A stretch of 64,000 bases of DNA from CAVQXR01 sp046330455 (GTDB lineage: Bacteria > Actinomycetota > Thermoleophilia > Gaiellales > Gaiellaceae). The notes beneath the pieces were generated by a model. The model searched no databases and was not told the DNA's origin. It saw nothing but the letters and a program-made list of their open reading frames with translations. Positions within the stretch are counted from its first letter, which is position 1; each line of letters starts with the position of its first letter. Shown here piece after piece: positions 42,929 through 51,434 of the stretch. The position numbers and the translations under genes are program-made. The stretch spans positions 1-64,000 of the forward strand of contig JAXLSU010000012.1 of NCBI GenBank assembly GCA_046330455.1, given 5' to 3'.

Positions 42929-44632
42929 CTAACCGGCGGTCGTGCTCGGGAGGGTCTCGGGCGCGTCCGGCGGGACCTCGAAGTACTCGAGCGCGAACTG
43001 CGCGATCTCGCGGAAGGCAGGCGCGGCCACCGTGCCACCCCAGATCTCTCCCTGGGGCTCGTCGACCGTCACGAGGATCACGAGGCGCGGCGCCCTCGCA
43101 GGGACGAACCCGACGAAGGAGGCGACGTAGCGGGTCTCCGAGTACCCTCCGGTGGGCTCGGGCTTGGCCGCGGTCCCGGTCTTGCCGGCCACCGTGTAGC
43201 CGGGTACCTGGGCCTCGACACCCGTCCCGTCCGAGACGACGCCCTGCATCATCGTCCTGACGAGCCTCGCGGTCTCCACGGAGAGCACGCGCCGCCGCCT
43301 GGGCTCTGGTGCATCGTCGTCACCGATCCGGGAGACGAGCCGGGGCTCCACCCATTCCCCCCCGTTCGCGATCACACCGTAGGCGGCCGCCATCTGGATC
43401 GGCGTGACCGCGATCCCGTGCCCGATCGGCACGTTGCCGATCGTCGATCCGGTCCAGTCGGACGGCTTCAGCACGATCCCGCGACTCTCTCCCGGGAAGC
43501 CGATGCCGGTCGGGTGCCCGAAGCCGAAGCGCTTGATCCACTTCGCGAGGCGCCTGCGCTCGAGGAGCAGGGCCAGCTTCACCGCTCCCACGTTCGACGA
43601 CCGGGCGAGGATCTCGGACACCGTCATCGTCTCCGTGCCACGCTCCTCCGCGTCATGGATGACACGGTCGGCGATCTGCAGCTCGTACGGGAGGGTGAAG
43701 GAGCTCGACGGCTCGACGAGGCCCTCCTCGATCGCGCCCGCGACGGTGACGACCTTGAAGGTCGAGCCCGGCTCGTACGTGTCGGTGACGGCCTTGTTTC
43801 GCACGGAGTCCGGCGAGCTCGCGTACGCCGAGCTGTACTCGTTCGCATCGAAGCCCGGCTCCTGGGCGAGCGCGAGCACCGCGCCCGATCTCGGATCGAG
43901 CACGATCGCCGTGGCGCCCTTCGCACCCCAGGCGGCGCGAACCCTTCGGAGCGCCTGCTCGACCCTCGCCTGGAGGCGGTTGTCGATCGTCAGGACGAGG
44001 TCGCGGCCGTCGCGTACCTGGCGGAGCGTCACGACGTCGATGACGCGCCCCTGGGCATCGTGTACGACCGTCTCCTCGCCGGCGCGGCCGGTGAGCTCCT
44101 TGTTGAAGGCCAGCTCGAGGCCGGCGAGCCCGTCGTTGTCGATGCCCGCGAAGCCGACCACCGAGGACGCCACCCGCCGCTGCGGATAGATCCTGCGCTC
44201 CTCGGGATAGAAGCCGAGACCAGCGATGTCGCGCCGCTCGAGTACCTTCGCCTTGTCCGTGTCGACCTTCCTGGCGACGTAGACGAAGCCTCGGGATCGA
44301 TCGCTGATCGCCTCGAGCACCTGCCCGGGATCGAGATCGAGGTCCGCGGCGATGATCGGAGCGACGGCACGCGGGTTGGCGATGTGCGTCGGGTTCGCGT
44401 AGACCGTCGTTGCCTGCTCGCCGATCGCGAGCTGCACGCCGAGGCGATCGTAGATCGTGCCCCTATGGGACGGTCGGATGACCGTCTCACGCTGCTGCCG
44501 TGAGGCCAGGCCCTCGAGCGAGGGGCCTTCCACGGCCTGGAGCCAGGCAGAGCGAACGAGCGCGGCCGCGAAGAGGACCGCGAACAGCGCCACGAGGAGC
44601 CGGATGCGGCGGTTGGCCAGGCGAAGCGTCAC
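42929..44632 (-). CDS. ftsI: Septal peptidoglycan transpeptidase (class B PBP, FtsI)
   Basis: A 567-aa class B penicillin-binding protein. Residues 10-32 are the membrane anchor, then the pedestal domain ('RGTIYDRLGVQLAIG'), then the transpeptidase domain with S290-x-x-K293 ('PGSTFK'), S345-x-N347 ('SSN') and K484-T-G ('KTGTAAKPEP'). It crosslinks septal wall together with FtsW. It overlaps ftsL by 4 nt. No PASTA domains are present. It ends 'PETLPSTTAG', and a 628-bp gap separates it from murE. Confidence 0.95.
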   Translation of the reverse strand: MTLRLANRRIRLLVALFAVLFAAALVRSAWLQAVEGPSLEGLASRQQRETVIRPSHRGTIYDRLGVQLAIGEQATTVYANPTHIANPRAVAPIIAADLDLDPGQVLEAISDRSRGFVYVARKVDTDKAKVLERRDIAGLGFYPEERRIYPQRRVASSVVGFAGIDNDGLAGLELAFNKELTGRAGEETVVHDAQGRVIDVVTLRQVRDGRDLVLTIDNRLQARVEQALRRVRAAWGAKGATAIVLDPRSGAVLALAQEPGFDANEYSSAYASSPDSVRNKAVTDTYEPGSTFKVVTVAGAIEEGLVEPSSSFTLPYELQIADRVIHDAEERGTETMTVSEILARSSNVGAVKLALLLERRRLAKWIKRFGFGHPTGIGFPGESRGIVLKPSDWTGSTIGNVPIGHGIAVTPIQMAAAYGVIANGGEWVEPRLVSRIGDDDAPEPRRRRVLSVETARLVRTMMQGVVSDGTGVEAQVPGYTVAGKTGTAAKPEPTGGYSETRYVASFVGFVPARAPRLVILVTVDEPQGEIWGGTVAAPAFREIAQFALEYFEVPPDAPETLPSTTAG

Positions 44633-45012
44633 GGCGCCGGCGTCGGGCTCTCGTGCTTTCGCTTCAGCTTCAGATACGTCGGGTCTGCGGGCTCGGCAAG
44701 GCCGAGCCGGGATCCGAGCGTCTGCGTCCGGCCGACCGCTGCGGCCCGCGAGATCTCGGCCTGCAGCTCGGCGTTCTCGGCCCTGATCCGGGCGATCTCC
44801 GAGCTCACCGTCCCGCGCTCGACCCGAAGCTGGAGCACGGCGACGTTGAGCGCGACGATCCCCGCGAGCAGGCCTGCGACGATTCCGATCCAGAGGACGC
44901 TGCGCCCCATCTTCGGTCGCCGGGCGGCACGGGCCCGCGACCGGGGCGCCGGCTCGAGGGTCGGAAGAGCAGCGGCGCCCGCGGAGCGCGCGCGAGGAGC
45001 CGCAACCGCCAT
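44629..45012 (-). CDS. ftsL: FtsL-like division protein
   Basis: A 127-aa bitopic protein: a basic cytoplasmic tail (1-37), one transmembrane helix at about 38-60 ('VLWIGIVAGLLAGIVALNVAVL'-like), and a coiled coil 'GTVSSEIARIRAENAELQAEIS' (about 68-92). Size, topology and position between rsmH and ftsI identify FtsL, since sequence is poorly conserved. The ATG overlaps the rsmH stop (TGATG). It should form the FtsQ-FtsL-DivIC complex. Confidence 0.82.
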   Translation of the reverse strand: MAVAAPRARSAGAAALPTLEPAPRSRARAARRPKMGRSVLWIGIVAGLLAGIVALNVAVLQLRVERGTVSSEIARIRAENAELQAEISRAAAVGRTQTLGSRLGLAEPADPTYLKLKRKHESPTPAP

Positions 45013-45962
45013 CAGTCCTCGGCCACCTTCAGGGCCGCGCGCAGCCGCGCCGACGCCGAGCGCGGGTTCTCGTCGATCTCGCGCTGCGACGGCCGTACGG
45101 CCTTCTTCGTCAGCGGGCGTAGGACGGGCTCGTGCCCGCACCGGCAGACAGGCAGCTCGGGCGGGCAGATGCAACCGCGGCTCTCGTTCGCGATGAACCG
45201 CTTGACGATCCGGTCCTCGAGGGAATGGAAGCTGACGACGGCGATGCGCCCTCCGGGACGGAGCATCTGCACGGCGGCCGGAAGCGCCCGCTCGAGCGTG
45301 CCGAGCTCGTCGTTGACGACGATCCGGAGCGCCTGGAAGACCCGCTTGGCGGGGTGGCCGTCACCGAAACGGCGCGGAGCGGGGACGCTCGCCCGGATCA
45401 CGTCCACGAGCTCGCCCGTCCGCTCGAAAGGGCGCTCCTCGCGCCGGCGCACCATCGCGCGCGCGATCTGGCGGGAGAACCGCTCCTCGCCGTAGCGGTG
45501 GAAGATCTCGGCGAGCTCTCGCTCGTCGGCCTCGTTCACGATCTCGCGCGCCGAGCGCGGCCCGGACGGGTCCATGCGCATGTCGAGCGGGGCGTCGACC
45601 GCATACGTGAAGCCACGCTCGGGACGGTCGATCTGCATGCTCGAGACGCCGAGGTCGAAGAGGATGGCGTCGATCCGGACGTCGTTCTCGGCGAGCTGGC
45701 CGAGCACGGTGTCGAACGCGCCGCGCAGGAACCGCGTCTGGACGCCGGCCTGGCGGGCGAACGGCTCGAAGTACGCGCGCGCGCCCGGGTCGCGGTCGAT
45801 CGCGATCAGCCGGCCGTGGCCGGCGAGGTCGGCCGCGAGCAGCCGGGCATGTCCCCCCGCGCCGAAGGTGGCGTCGACGACCGTCTGGCCGGGCTCCACC
45901 GCGAGCAGCTCGCGGATCTCCCCGGCGAGAACGGCGACATGGTCACTCGCGTTTCGCTGCAA
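45012..45962 (-). CDS. rsmH: 16S rRNA (cytosine-1402-N4)-methyltransferase RsmH
   Basis: A 316-aa SAM methyltransferase (MraW). Marks: 'HVAVLAGEIRELLAVEPGQTVVDATFGAGGHARLLA' at the N-terminus with the SAM loop, 'ILFDLGVSSMQIDRPERGFTYAVDAPLDMRMD', 'FQALRIVVNDELGTLERAL', 'AVVSFHSLEDRIVKRF' and the tail 'RPSQREIDENPRSASARLRA'. TTG 45962 fits the family start; an in-frame GTG at 45986 would add eight residues. Either way it overlaps mraZ by 20-44 nt. Cys in 'RGCICPPELPVCRCG' is a usual part of the enzyme. Confidence 0.93.
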   Translation of the reverse strand: MQRNASDHVAVLAGEIRELLAVEPGQTVVDATFGAGGHARLLAADLAGHGRLIAIDRDPGARAYFEPFARQAGVQTRFLRGAFDTVLGQLAENDVRIDAILFDLGVSSMQIDRPERGFTYAVDAPLDMRMDPSGPRSAREIVNEADERELAEIFHRYGEERFSRQIARAMVRRREERPFERTGELVDVIRASVPAPRRFGDGHPAKRVFQALRIVVNDELGTLERALPAAVQMLRPGGRIAVVSFHSLEDRIVKRFIANESRGCICPPELPVCRCGHEPVLRPLTKKAVRPSQREIDENPRSASARLRAALKVAED

Positions 45963-46377
45963 GGCGTTCGGCAACAAGCTCGGCACTCCCTTCCACCTGC
46001 TCGAGGTACCCGCGCCAGGTCGCGCGATCCCAGATCTCCACGTGGTCACGGACGCCGGCGACGACGACTTCACGGTCGAGCTTTGCGTGCGCGAGGAGCG
46101 CGGACGGGATCATGACGCGTCCCTGGCGGTCCGGCTCGGCCTCGGCGGCGCCCGAGAACAGGAAGCGCTCGATCTGTCGCGCCTCGCTGCTGAAGGGGTC
46201 GAGCTCACCGAGCCGAACGCTGACGAAGCGCTCCCAGTCGCTCTTCGCGTAGACGGACAGGCACCCGTCCATGCCCCTGGTCACGACCGCTCCCTCCACG
46301 AACGCGTCCCGGAACTTCGCCGGAAGCGTGAGGCGGTTCTTGTCGTCCAGGGTGTGCTCGTACTCGCCGAGGAACAT
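45943..46377 (-). CDS. mraZ: Transcriptional regulator MraZ
   Basis: A 144-aa AbrB-like DNA-binding protein with two SpoVT-type half domains: 'MFLGEYEHTLDDKNRLTLPAKFRD' and 'EPDRQGRVMIPSALLAHAKLDREVVVAGVRDHVEIWDRATW'. The DxKxR/DxxGR motifs are those that bind TGGGN repeats. It represses the dcw cluster in E. coli and binds its own promoter region in several bacteria. ATG 46377 is the first gene of the cluster; an in-frame start at 46467 would run through the operator and is rejected. Confidence 0.95.
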   Translation of the reverse strand: MFLGEYEHTLDDKNRLTLPAKFRDAFVEGAVVTRGMDGCLSVYAKSDWERFVSVRLGELDPFSSEARQIERFLFSGAAEAEPDRQGRVMIPSALLAHAKLDREVVVAGVRDHVEIWDRATWRGYLEQVEGSAELVAERLAAKRE

Positions 46378-46397
46378 TCGCTGTCTGCCTGATCGTC

Positions 46398-46433
46398 TCC
46401 CACGACGACCCACTTTACTCCACTTCACCCCAC
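46398..46433 (-). promoter_or_regulatory. MraZ operator: four TGGGN-type boxes at 10-bp period
   Basis: Read on the minus strand, GTGGGG (46433-46428), GTGGAG (46423-46418), GTGGGT (46413-46408) and GTGGGA (46403-46398) follow each other every 10 bp. This is the established MraZ-box layout, and it overlaps the spacer and -10 of the mraZ promoter. Confidence 0.82.
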
Positions 46434-46440
46434 TTAGCAA
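46412..46440 (-). promoter_or_regulatory. mraZ/dcw promoter TTGCTA-N17-TAAAGT
   Basis: -35 TTGCTA (46440-46435), 17-nt spacer, -10 TAAAGT (46417-46412); start near 46405, leader about 28 nt. The MraZ boxes lie on it. Confidence 0.7.
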
Positions 46441-46527
46441 CCCCACGAAGCGACGACGCGCCCTCACCCGTTGCGGTGATGGCGCCGGCGTCTGCCCACC
46501 GGGTGCGGGAAGCGGCCGCGCGCTGCG

Positions 46528-47352
46528 TCAGACGAGCCGGAGCTGGCCCTCGTAGGCACCCCGGCCGGTGAGGCACGCCGCGCCACAGCGCGCCGCGAGG
46601 GCGAACGCCTCCGGGAGCGGGAGGCGCCGGCCGAGACCGTAGGTGAGCCCGGCGGCGAAGCTGTCGCCGCAGCCGTAGGCGTCCCGGACGGCGCCGGGCG
46701 GCGGAACGGCAGGGAATCGCCCCCGCTCGCCCGCGGAGGTCTCGTAGCTGCCGCCGCGCTCGCCGTCCGTCCGCACGACGAGCGCGGGCTCGGGGACGAT
46801 CGCGCCTCGCCGGTAGCGCTCGGCCTCGTCCCGGGCGCTTCCGATCAGCGCGTCGAGGAGAACGCCGGCCGGCACGAGCGTCGCGAGTGAGCGAGGCGTG
46901 GCGGCGAGGACCCGGGCAGCTCGCGCAGCCCTGACCGCCGCCGGGTCACCACCGGTCAGGTAGACGGCGTCGTAATCTCGCAGCTCGTCCCACGGGAGCG
47001 GATCGCTTCCCTTCGGAACCATCCGGTCGCCGACGACGGTGATCGTGCGCTCACCGGCGGCGTCGACGTGGATCAGCGCCCGCCGCTGCGGCTCGGGTCG
47101 CATCACCGCCTCGACCCGCACCCCGAGCTCTCGCAGCTCCCGGAGTGACCGGTGGCCGAGCTCGTCGTCTCCGAGCGCGGTGAAGAGCGTCGCGGCGCCG
47201 GCGAGGCGGACGAGCTGGACGGCCGCGCCCGCGCCGCCACCGGCAGGCTCGGCCCAGAACTCGCTCGCGTGGACGATCTCCCCTGCCGCCGGGAGCCGCT
47301 CCACACGGACGCCGTCGACCCACTCCACGTGCCCGACCACCGCTACGCGCAT
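46528..47352 (-). CDS. PfkB-family carbohydrate kinase
   Basis: A 274-aa ribokinase-fold kinase. It starts 'MRVAVVGHVEWVDGVRVERLP', has the glycine region 'AEPAGGGAGAAVQLVRLAG', and the PfkB signature 2 'VRDAYGCGDSFAAGLTYGL', where the normal DTxGAGD is DAYGCGD; the catalytic Asp is kept. The sugar or nucleoside substrate is not evident. ATG 47352 is chosen over two in-frame ATGs upstream because it begins the first beta strand. It diverges from the permease gene with 34 bp between start codons. Confidence 0.85.
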   Translation of the reverse strand: MRVAVVGHVEWVDGVRVERLPAAGEIVHASEFWAEPAGGGAGAAVQLVRLAGAATLFTALGDDELGHRSLRELRELGVRVEAVMRPEPQRRALIHVDAAGERTITVVGDRMVPKGSDPLPWDELRDYDAVYLTGGDPAAVRAARAARVLAATPRSLATLVPAGVLLDALIGSARDEAERYRRGAIVPEPALVVRTDGERGGSYETSAGERGRFPAVPPPGAVRDAYGCGDSFAAGLTYGLGRRLPLPEAFALAARCGAACLTGRGAYEGQLRLV

Positions 47353-47386
47353 ACCGAAGTCTTGCATCGGCGAAACTCCCTGCACC

Positions 47387-48259
47387 GTGATCGCCTTCCT
47401 CCTGGCCGGACTTGCCGGCGTGTGCTTCGGCGCCCTCGCCGTCGCCGTGCGGACGGGGCTGACCCGTGCCCCGGAGCCGTACGTCGGCCCGTTCGTGGCC
47501 TCCGCCGTCGCCTGCGTGCTCGTCGTCGTCGCGGCAGCGGTCTCCGGCGACCTCGGTGATGCCTCGCCCGGCTCCCTGTGGCCCTACGCGGTGATCGGGC
47601 TCGCCGTGCCCGGGCTCTCCCAAATCCTATTCGTGCGGGCGATCCGCGACGCAGGCCCCGCCCGGGCCGCCGTGCTGATCGGCACGGCGCCGCTGATCTC
47701 GGCCGTGCTTGCGATCGCCTTCCTCGACGAGACGTTCGGTCCGGCCCTCGCGATCGGCACGGTCCTGATCGTCGCGGGCGGGGCGCTGCTCGCGTTCGAG
47801 GGCGCCCGGCCCGCTCATTTCAAGGCCATCGGCGCCGTCCTCGCCATCGTCTGCGCCGTCCTGTTCGCGCTGCGCGACAACCTCGTCCGGGCGGTCTCGC
47901 GCGGCGACGAGATCCCGGCCCTCGCCGGCGCGTCGGCATCGCTCGCGGGGTCGACGCTCGCGCTGCTCCTGTTCCTCGTCGTCGTGCGGCGCGGACGCGA
48001 TCTCGACCGGCGGCTCGGACACACGACGATGGCGTTCCTCCCCGCCGGGATCTTCCTCGGCGCCGCCTACTGCGTCCTGCTCGAGGCGTTCGCGCGAGGC
48101 AACGTCACGATCGTCGCGCCCCTCAACGCGACGCAGTCGCTGTGGGCCGTCCTGTTCTCGGCCCTGCTGCTGCGCCGAACGGAGTCGATCGGCTCGCGGC
48201 TCGTCGTCGCCTCGGTGCTGATCGTCGCCGGAAGCGCGGTCATCGGGGCGACCCGCTGA
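47387..48259 (+). CDS. EamA/DMT-family permease
   Basis: A 290-aa membrane protein with ten hydrophobic segments in two EamA repeats ('GVCFGALAVAVRTGL' and 'AIVCAVLFALRDNLVRA'). Pattern marks: 'LSQILFVRAIRDAGPARAAVLIGTAPLISAVLA' and 'VLLEAFARGNVTIVAPLNATQSLWAVLFSALLLRR', typical of drug/metabolite exporters. Start GTG 47387. The substrate is unknown. Confidence 0.85.
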   Translation: MIAFLLAGLAGVCFGALAVAVRTGLTRAPEPYVGPFVASAVACVLVVVAAAVSGDLGDASPGSLWPYAVIGLAVPGLSQILFVRAIRDAGPARAAVLIGTAPLISAVLAIAFLDETFGPALAIGTVLIVAGGALLAFEGARPAHFKAIGAVLAIVCAVLFALRDNLVRAVSRGDEIPALAGASASLAGSTLALLLFLVVVRRGRDLDRRLGHTTMAFLPAGIFLGAAYCVLLEAFARGNVTIVAPLNATQSLWAVLFSALLLRRTESIGSRLVVASVLIVAGSAVIGATR

Positions 48260-48446
48260 GAGCTGCACCCCACCCGGGGGCCGCCGTCCTCCACCCCGCT
48301 TTCAGCGTATCGCCGCTGAGCGCACGCGTGGTGCGCGGATCGGGTCGGAAGCGTCGTGTAAGTGCCACGATCGACGCCCGCGAGGTCCGGACGGCTCACG
48401 TCCGGAGCCCGCTCGTCTCACAGGCGGGCCGCCTTCACCGTTACAG

Positions 48447-48926
48447 GTGATGATGGTGGTCGTGGCGGTCCCGCCGTTCGAGCAGCTGTACGAACGTCAT
48501 GCGGGCGAGATCCTCGGCTACCTGCGACGCCTCGCCGGGCCCCCGGCGGCCGAGGACGCGTTCCAGGAGACGTTCCTGCGCGCCCTGCGCGGGTACCCGT
48601 CGCTCCGATCCGCCGAGAACCTCCGGGCCTGGCTCTTCACGATCGCGACCCGGGTCGTGATCGACGAGCGGCGACGCACGGTGGCCCCTGCCGCCGAGCT
48701 CCCGGAGCTGCCCAGCGAGGACGTACTCCCGCCACATCTCGATCTCGAGCACCTCACCGGGTCGCTGCCGCCGACGGAGCGGGCGGCGGTCACCCTCCGC
48801 TACGGCTACGACCTCTCGTATGCCGAGATCGGCGCCGTTCTCGGCTCGTCCGAGGAGGCGGCTCGTCAGGCTGCCTCATCCGGCGTCCGGCGGCTCCGGC
48901 GAGACACGCAAAGGAGGACCGAGTGA
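48447..48926 (+). CDS. ECF-type RNA polymerase sigma factor
   Basis: A 159-aa sigma-70 family protein with only regions 2 and 4. Region 2 is 'FEQLYERHAGEILGYLRRL..AEDAFQETFLRAL' and 'NLRAWLFTIATRVVIDERRR'; region 4 is 'LPPTERAAVTLRYGYDLSYAEIGAVLGSSEEAARQ'. GTG 48447 or the ATGs at 48450/48453 can start it. Its stop overlaps the start of the following Ogt gene (GTGA). No anti-sigma factor is adjacent, so it may control an alkylation or general stress response together with Ogt. Confidence 0.88.
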   Translation: MMMVVVAVPPFEQLYERHAGEILGYLRRLAGPPAAEDAFQETFLRALRGYPSLRSAENLRAWLFTIATRVVIDERRRTVAPAAELPELPSEDVLPPHLDLEHLTGSLPPTERAAVTLRYGYDLSYAEIGAVLGSSEEAARQAASSGVRRLRRDTQRRTE

Positions 48927-49483
48927 CCGTCCCGACCGAGCTCGACCGCCGGTTTCGCACCCGCGCCGCCCAGGAGGGCCTCGTCGACGTCGCCTACGAG
49001 CTGACCGACTCACCGCTCGGAACGCTCCTCGTCGCGGCCACCCCGGCCGGCGTCTGTGCAGTCTCGTTTCGCGGTGACGCCGACGAGACGCTGCTCGGGC
49101 TCTCGCACGTCCACGGCCCGCGCGTCCTCCGACTCGCCGATCCCGTCGAGCCGGCGCTCCGGGAGCTCCACGAGTACTTCGACGGCGCGCGACACGAGTT
49201 CGACCTCACGCTCGACCTGCACGGGGTCGCGCCGTTCCAGCGTGCCGTGCTCGAGGGTCTTCTCGATGTTCCGTACGGCGGAACGGCCACCTACGGGGAG
49301 CTCGCAGCCCGCATTGGCCGCCCCGGCGCCGCCCGCGCCGTCGGCGGCGCTCTCAATCGCAATCCGCTCCCGATCATCCTCCCGTGCCACCGGGTGGTCG
49401 GCGCCGGGGGCAAGCTCGTCGGCTACGGGGGCGGCCTCGAGCGCAAGGAACGGCTCCTTGCGCTCGAAGGTATCAGCCTCTGA
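48923..49483 (+). CDS. ogt: Methylated-DNA--protein-cysteine methyltransferase
   Basis: A 186-aa suicide repair protein that removes methyl groups from O6-methylguanine. The active site is C155 in 'ILPCHRVVG'; the helix-turn-helix region 'PYGGTATYGELAARIGRPGAARAVGGALNRNPLP' precedes it, and 'GKLVGYGGGLERKERLLALE' follows. There is no Ada regulatory domain. Its GTG has AAGGAGG upstream and overlaps the sigma-factor stop, so the two are translated together. Confidence 0.93.
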   Translation: MTVPTELDRRFRTRAAQEGLVDVAYELTDSPLGTLLVAATPAGVCAVSFRGDADETLLGLSHVHGPRVLRLADPVEPALRELHEYFDGARHEFDLTLDLHGVAPFQRAVLEGLLDVPYGGTATYGELAARIGRPGAARAVGGALNRNPLPIILPCHRVVGAGGKLVGYGGGLERKERLLALEGISL

Positions 49484-49492
49484 GAACGACCG

Positions 49493-49855
49493 TTATGCCC
49501 AGTCCATCGGCTCGTAGCCGCTCGACCGGGGCGCGGAGAGGATGAGCACGCGTGCGATTCCCTCCCCGTCGTTACGGGCGAATCTGCGCGGTTCGGGGTC
49601 GAGGCGCACGAACGTCCCCTCCGGCGCCGGAAACGGCTCGCCGTCGACGACGATCGTCGGCGCACCGCTGAGCGTGACGAACACCTCCTCCTGATCTCGC
49701 GCGACCTCGTCGTGCTCGGGGATCTGCTGCCCCGGGGCGAGCTCCGCGATGTTCATGCCGAACGCCGAGAGGCCGAGCCCCTTCCGGCACAGGATCCAGT
49801 TCGGCCACGGATGCTCGAACTCGTCGACGTGCTTGACCGTGACGCGCTCCGACAT
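49493..49855 (-). CDS. Cupin-domain protein
   Basis: A 120-aa single cupin. The N-terminal 'GLGLSAFGMNIAELAPGQQIPEHDE' carries the LG(x)xAFGxN signature shared with the cupins at 8194-8619 and 53285-53695. The cupin core is 'QEEVFVTLSGAPTIVVDGEPF' and 'APEGTFVRLDPEPRRFARN', with fewer His ligands than usual. ATG 49855 has GAGGAGGTG at the right distance. It converges on ogt and lies 58 nt downstream of hyuB. It may act in the same metabolic setting as hyuAB, which is a guess. Confidence 0.8.
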   Translation of the reverse strand: MSERVTVKHVDEFEHPWPNWILCRKGLGLSAFGMNIAELAPGQQIPEHDEVARDQEEVFVTLSGAPTIVVDGEPFPAPEGTFVRLDPEPRRFARNDGEGIARVLILSAPRSSGYEPMDWA

Positions 49856-49913
49856 GACGCACCTCCTCGTCTTCGGGCTGACGCAGGAGGTATACGGGTC
49901 GTGGGGCTCGACG

Positions 49914-51398
49914 TCAATCGTCCGGGCCGGCAGGGCCGAACCCACCGCCGCCCGGAGTCTCGATCCGGAGCACGTCACCGGGCTCGAGCGTCCGCGTCAC
50001 CTTGGCCGGGAGCTCCTCGCCGTTCAGCAGGTTCCGGCCGCATGCCCCGGGCTCGCCGCCCCGTGCGCCACGGGGAGCGTGCGCCCGGCGCTCGGTGAGC
50101 AGCGAGAGCCGGCACGACTCGAGCACCTCGAGCTCACGGATCACACCGTCGCCGCCGCGGTGGCGCCCGGCTCCGCCCGACCCGAGCCGGAGAGCGTAGC
50201 GGCGTACCCGCAGCGGGTAGGCGAGCTCGAGGGCCTCGATCGGGGTGTTGAGCGCGTTCGACATCGCGACGTGGACGGCCGACGGCCCGTCCGCCGTCGG
50301 ACAGGCTCCCTGCCCCCCGCCGATCGTCTCGTAGTAGGTGAAGCGCTCGTTTCCGAACGTCGTGTTGTTCATCGTTCCCTGTCCCTGCGCGGGCAGCTCG
50401 AGCGCCTGGCCGAGGGCCGCGAAGACGACGTCGGTGATCCGGCTCGAGGTCTCGGTGTTACCGGCAACGACGGCCGCAGGAGGGCGGGCGTTCACGAGCG
50501 ACCCGATCGGCGCCCGGACGTGCACCGGCGCGAATGCGCCCCCGGAGGCCGGTATGTCCGGTGCGGTCAGGCAGCGCACGACGTAGAAGCACGCGGAGCG
50601 CGTCACCGCGAGCGGGCAGTTGAGGTTCCCGGGATACTGGGCGGCCGTCCCGGCGAAGTCGATCTCGATCTCGTCGCCGGCGATCTCCACCGACACCCGC
50701 AGCTCCAGCTCGCGATCCACCGCCTCGAGCACGTCCCTCGCCTCGTAGCGGCCGTCGGGCAGCTCCGCGATCCCGGCCCGGACACGACGCTCGGAGTACG
50801 CATACAGCTCGTCCATGGACGCCCGCACCCTGGCGACCCCGTAGCGGAGGCAGAGCTCACCGACCCGCTGCTCGGCGAGGCGCTGGGCACCGATCTGGGC
50901 GCGGAGGTCGCCACGCCGCTCGTCGGGGTTGCGCATGTTCGCGAGCAGGAGGCGCAAGACCTCCTCGTCGAGGCGGATCGGCGGGATGATCACCCCCTCC
51001 TGGAACAGCTCGCGGGACGTCGCGGGCAGGCTCGACGGCTCCATGCCGCCGACATCGGCGTGGTGGGCGCGCGAGACCGCGAACCCGACCTCGGTCGGCG
51101 AGACGAGCGTGATGTCGGGCAGGTGCGTGCCTCCCGTGTACGGGTCGTTCACGGCATACACCTGGCCCGGCTCCGGGTCGCGAGCCATCACAGCCTCGAC
51201 GGCCTCCGGCATCGCACCGAGGTGAACGGGAATGTGCTCGGCCTGAGCGATCATCCGGCCACGCGCGTCGAACAGCGCCGTCGAGCAATCCCGGCGCTCC
51301 TTGATGTTCGAGGAGAAGGCCGAGCGGATCAGCACGGCCCCCATCTCCTCCGCGGTCGCCCGCAGCGCGCTGCCGATGACCTGGAGCTCGATCTTCAC
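49914..51398 (-). CDS. hyuB: Hydantoinase B/oxoprolinase-type subunit
   Basis: A 494-aa HyuB-family protein, the beta part of ATP-dependent N-methylhydantoinase, 5-oxoprolinase or acetone carboxylase relatives. Marks: 'ALRATAEEMGAVLIRSAFSSNIKERRDCSTALFD', 'HIPVHLGAMPEAVEAV', 'NDPYTGGTHLPDITLVSP', 'SRAHHADVGGMEPSSLP' and 'ETIGGGQGACPTADGPSAVHVAMSNALNTPIEALE'. Start GTG 51398. It follows hyuA with 18 nt between, inside an 11-bp tandem repeat. Confidence 0.92.
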   Translation of the reverse strand: MKIELQVIGSALRATAEEMGAVLIRSAFSSNIKERRDCSTALFDARGRMIAQAEHIPVHLGAMPEAVEAVMARDPEPGQVYAVNDPYTGGTHLPDITLVSPTEVGFAVSRAHHADVGGMEPSSLPATSRELFQEGVIIPPIRLDEEVLRLLLANMRNPDERRGDLRAQIGAQRLAEQRVGELCLRYGVARVRASMDELYAYSERRVRAGIAELPDGRYEARDVLEAVDRELELRVSVEIAGDEIEIDFAGTAAQYPGNLNCPLAVTRSACFYVVRCLTAPDIPASGGAFAPVHVRAPIGSLVNARPPAAVVAGNTETSSRITDVVFAALGQALELPAQGQGTMNNTTFGNERFTYYETIGGGQGACPTADGPSAVHVAMSNALNTPIEALELAYPLRVRRYALRLGSGGAGRHRGGDGVIRELEVLESCRLSLLTERRAHAPRGARGGEPGACGRNLLNGEELPAKVTRTLEPGDVLRIETPGGGGFGPAGPDD

Positions 51399-51401
51399 GA
51401 A

Positions 51402-51434
51402 CTCGTCACGATCTCGTCAGGATCTCGTCAGGAT
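51402..51434 (+). repeat. 11-bp tandem repeat (CTCGTCAGGAT x3) across the hyuA stop
   Basis: Units at 51402-51412 (one mismatch), 51413-51423 and 51424-51434. On the minus strand each unit contains TGA, and the hyuA stop is in the middle unit. Since 11 is not a multiple of 3, a change in copy number would change the hyuA C-terminus. Confidence 0.75.

Noticed and set aside
46378..46467. Upstream start for mraZ (30 extra codons)
   Set aside because: It would translate the operator and -10; the family start 'MFLGEYEH' is at 46377.
48260..48446. tRNA or small RNA in the gap before the ECF sigma gene
   Set aside because: No cloverleaf or T-loop sequence found; only a GC palindrome and a weak AT patch.
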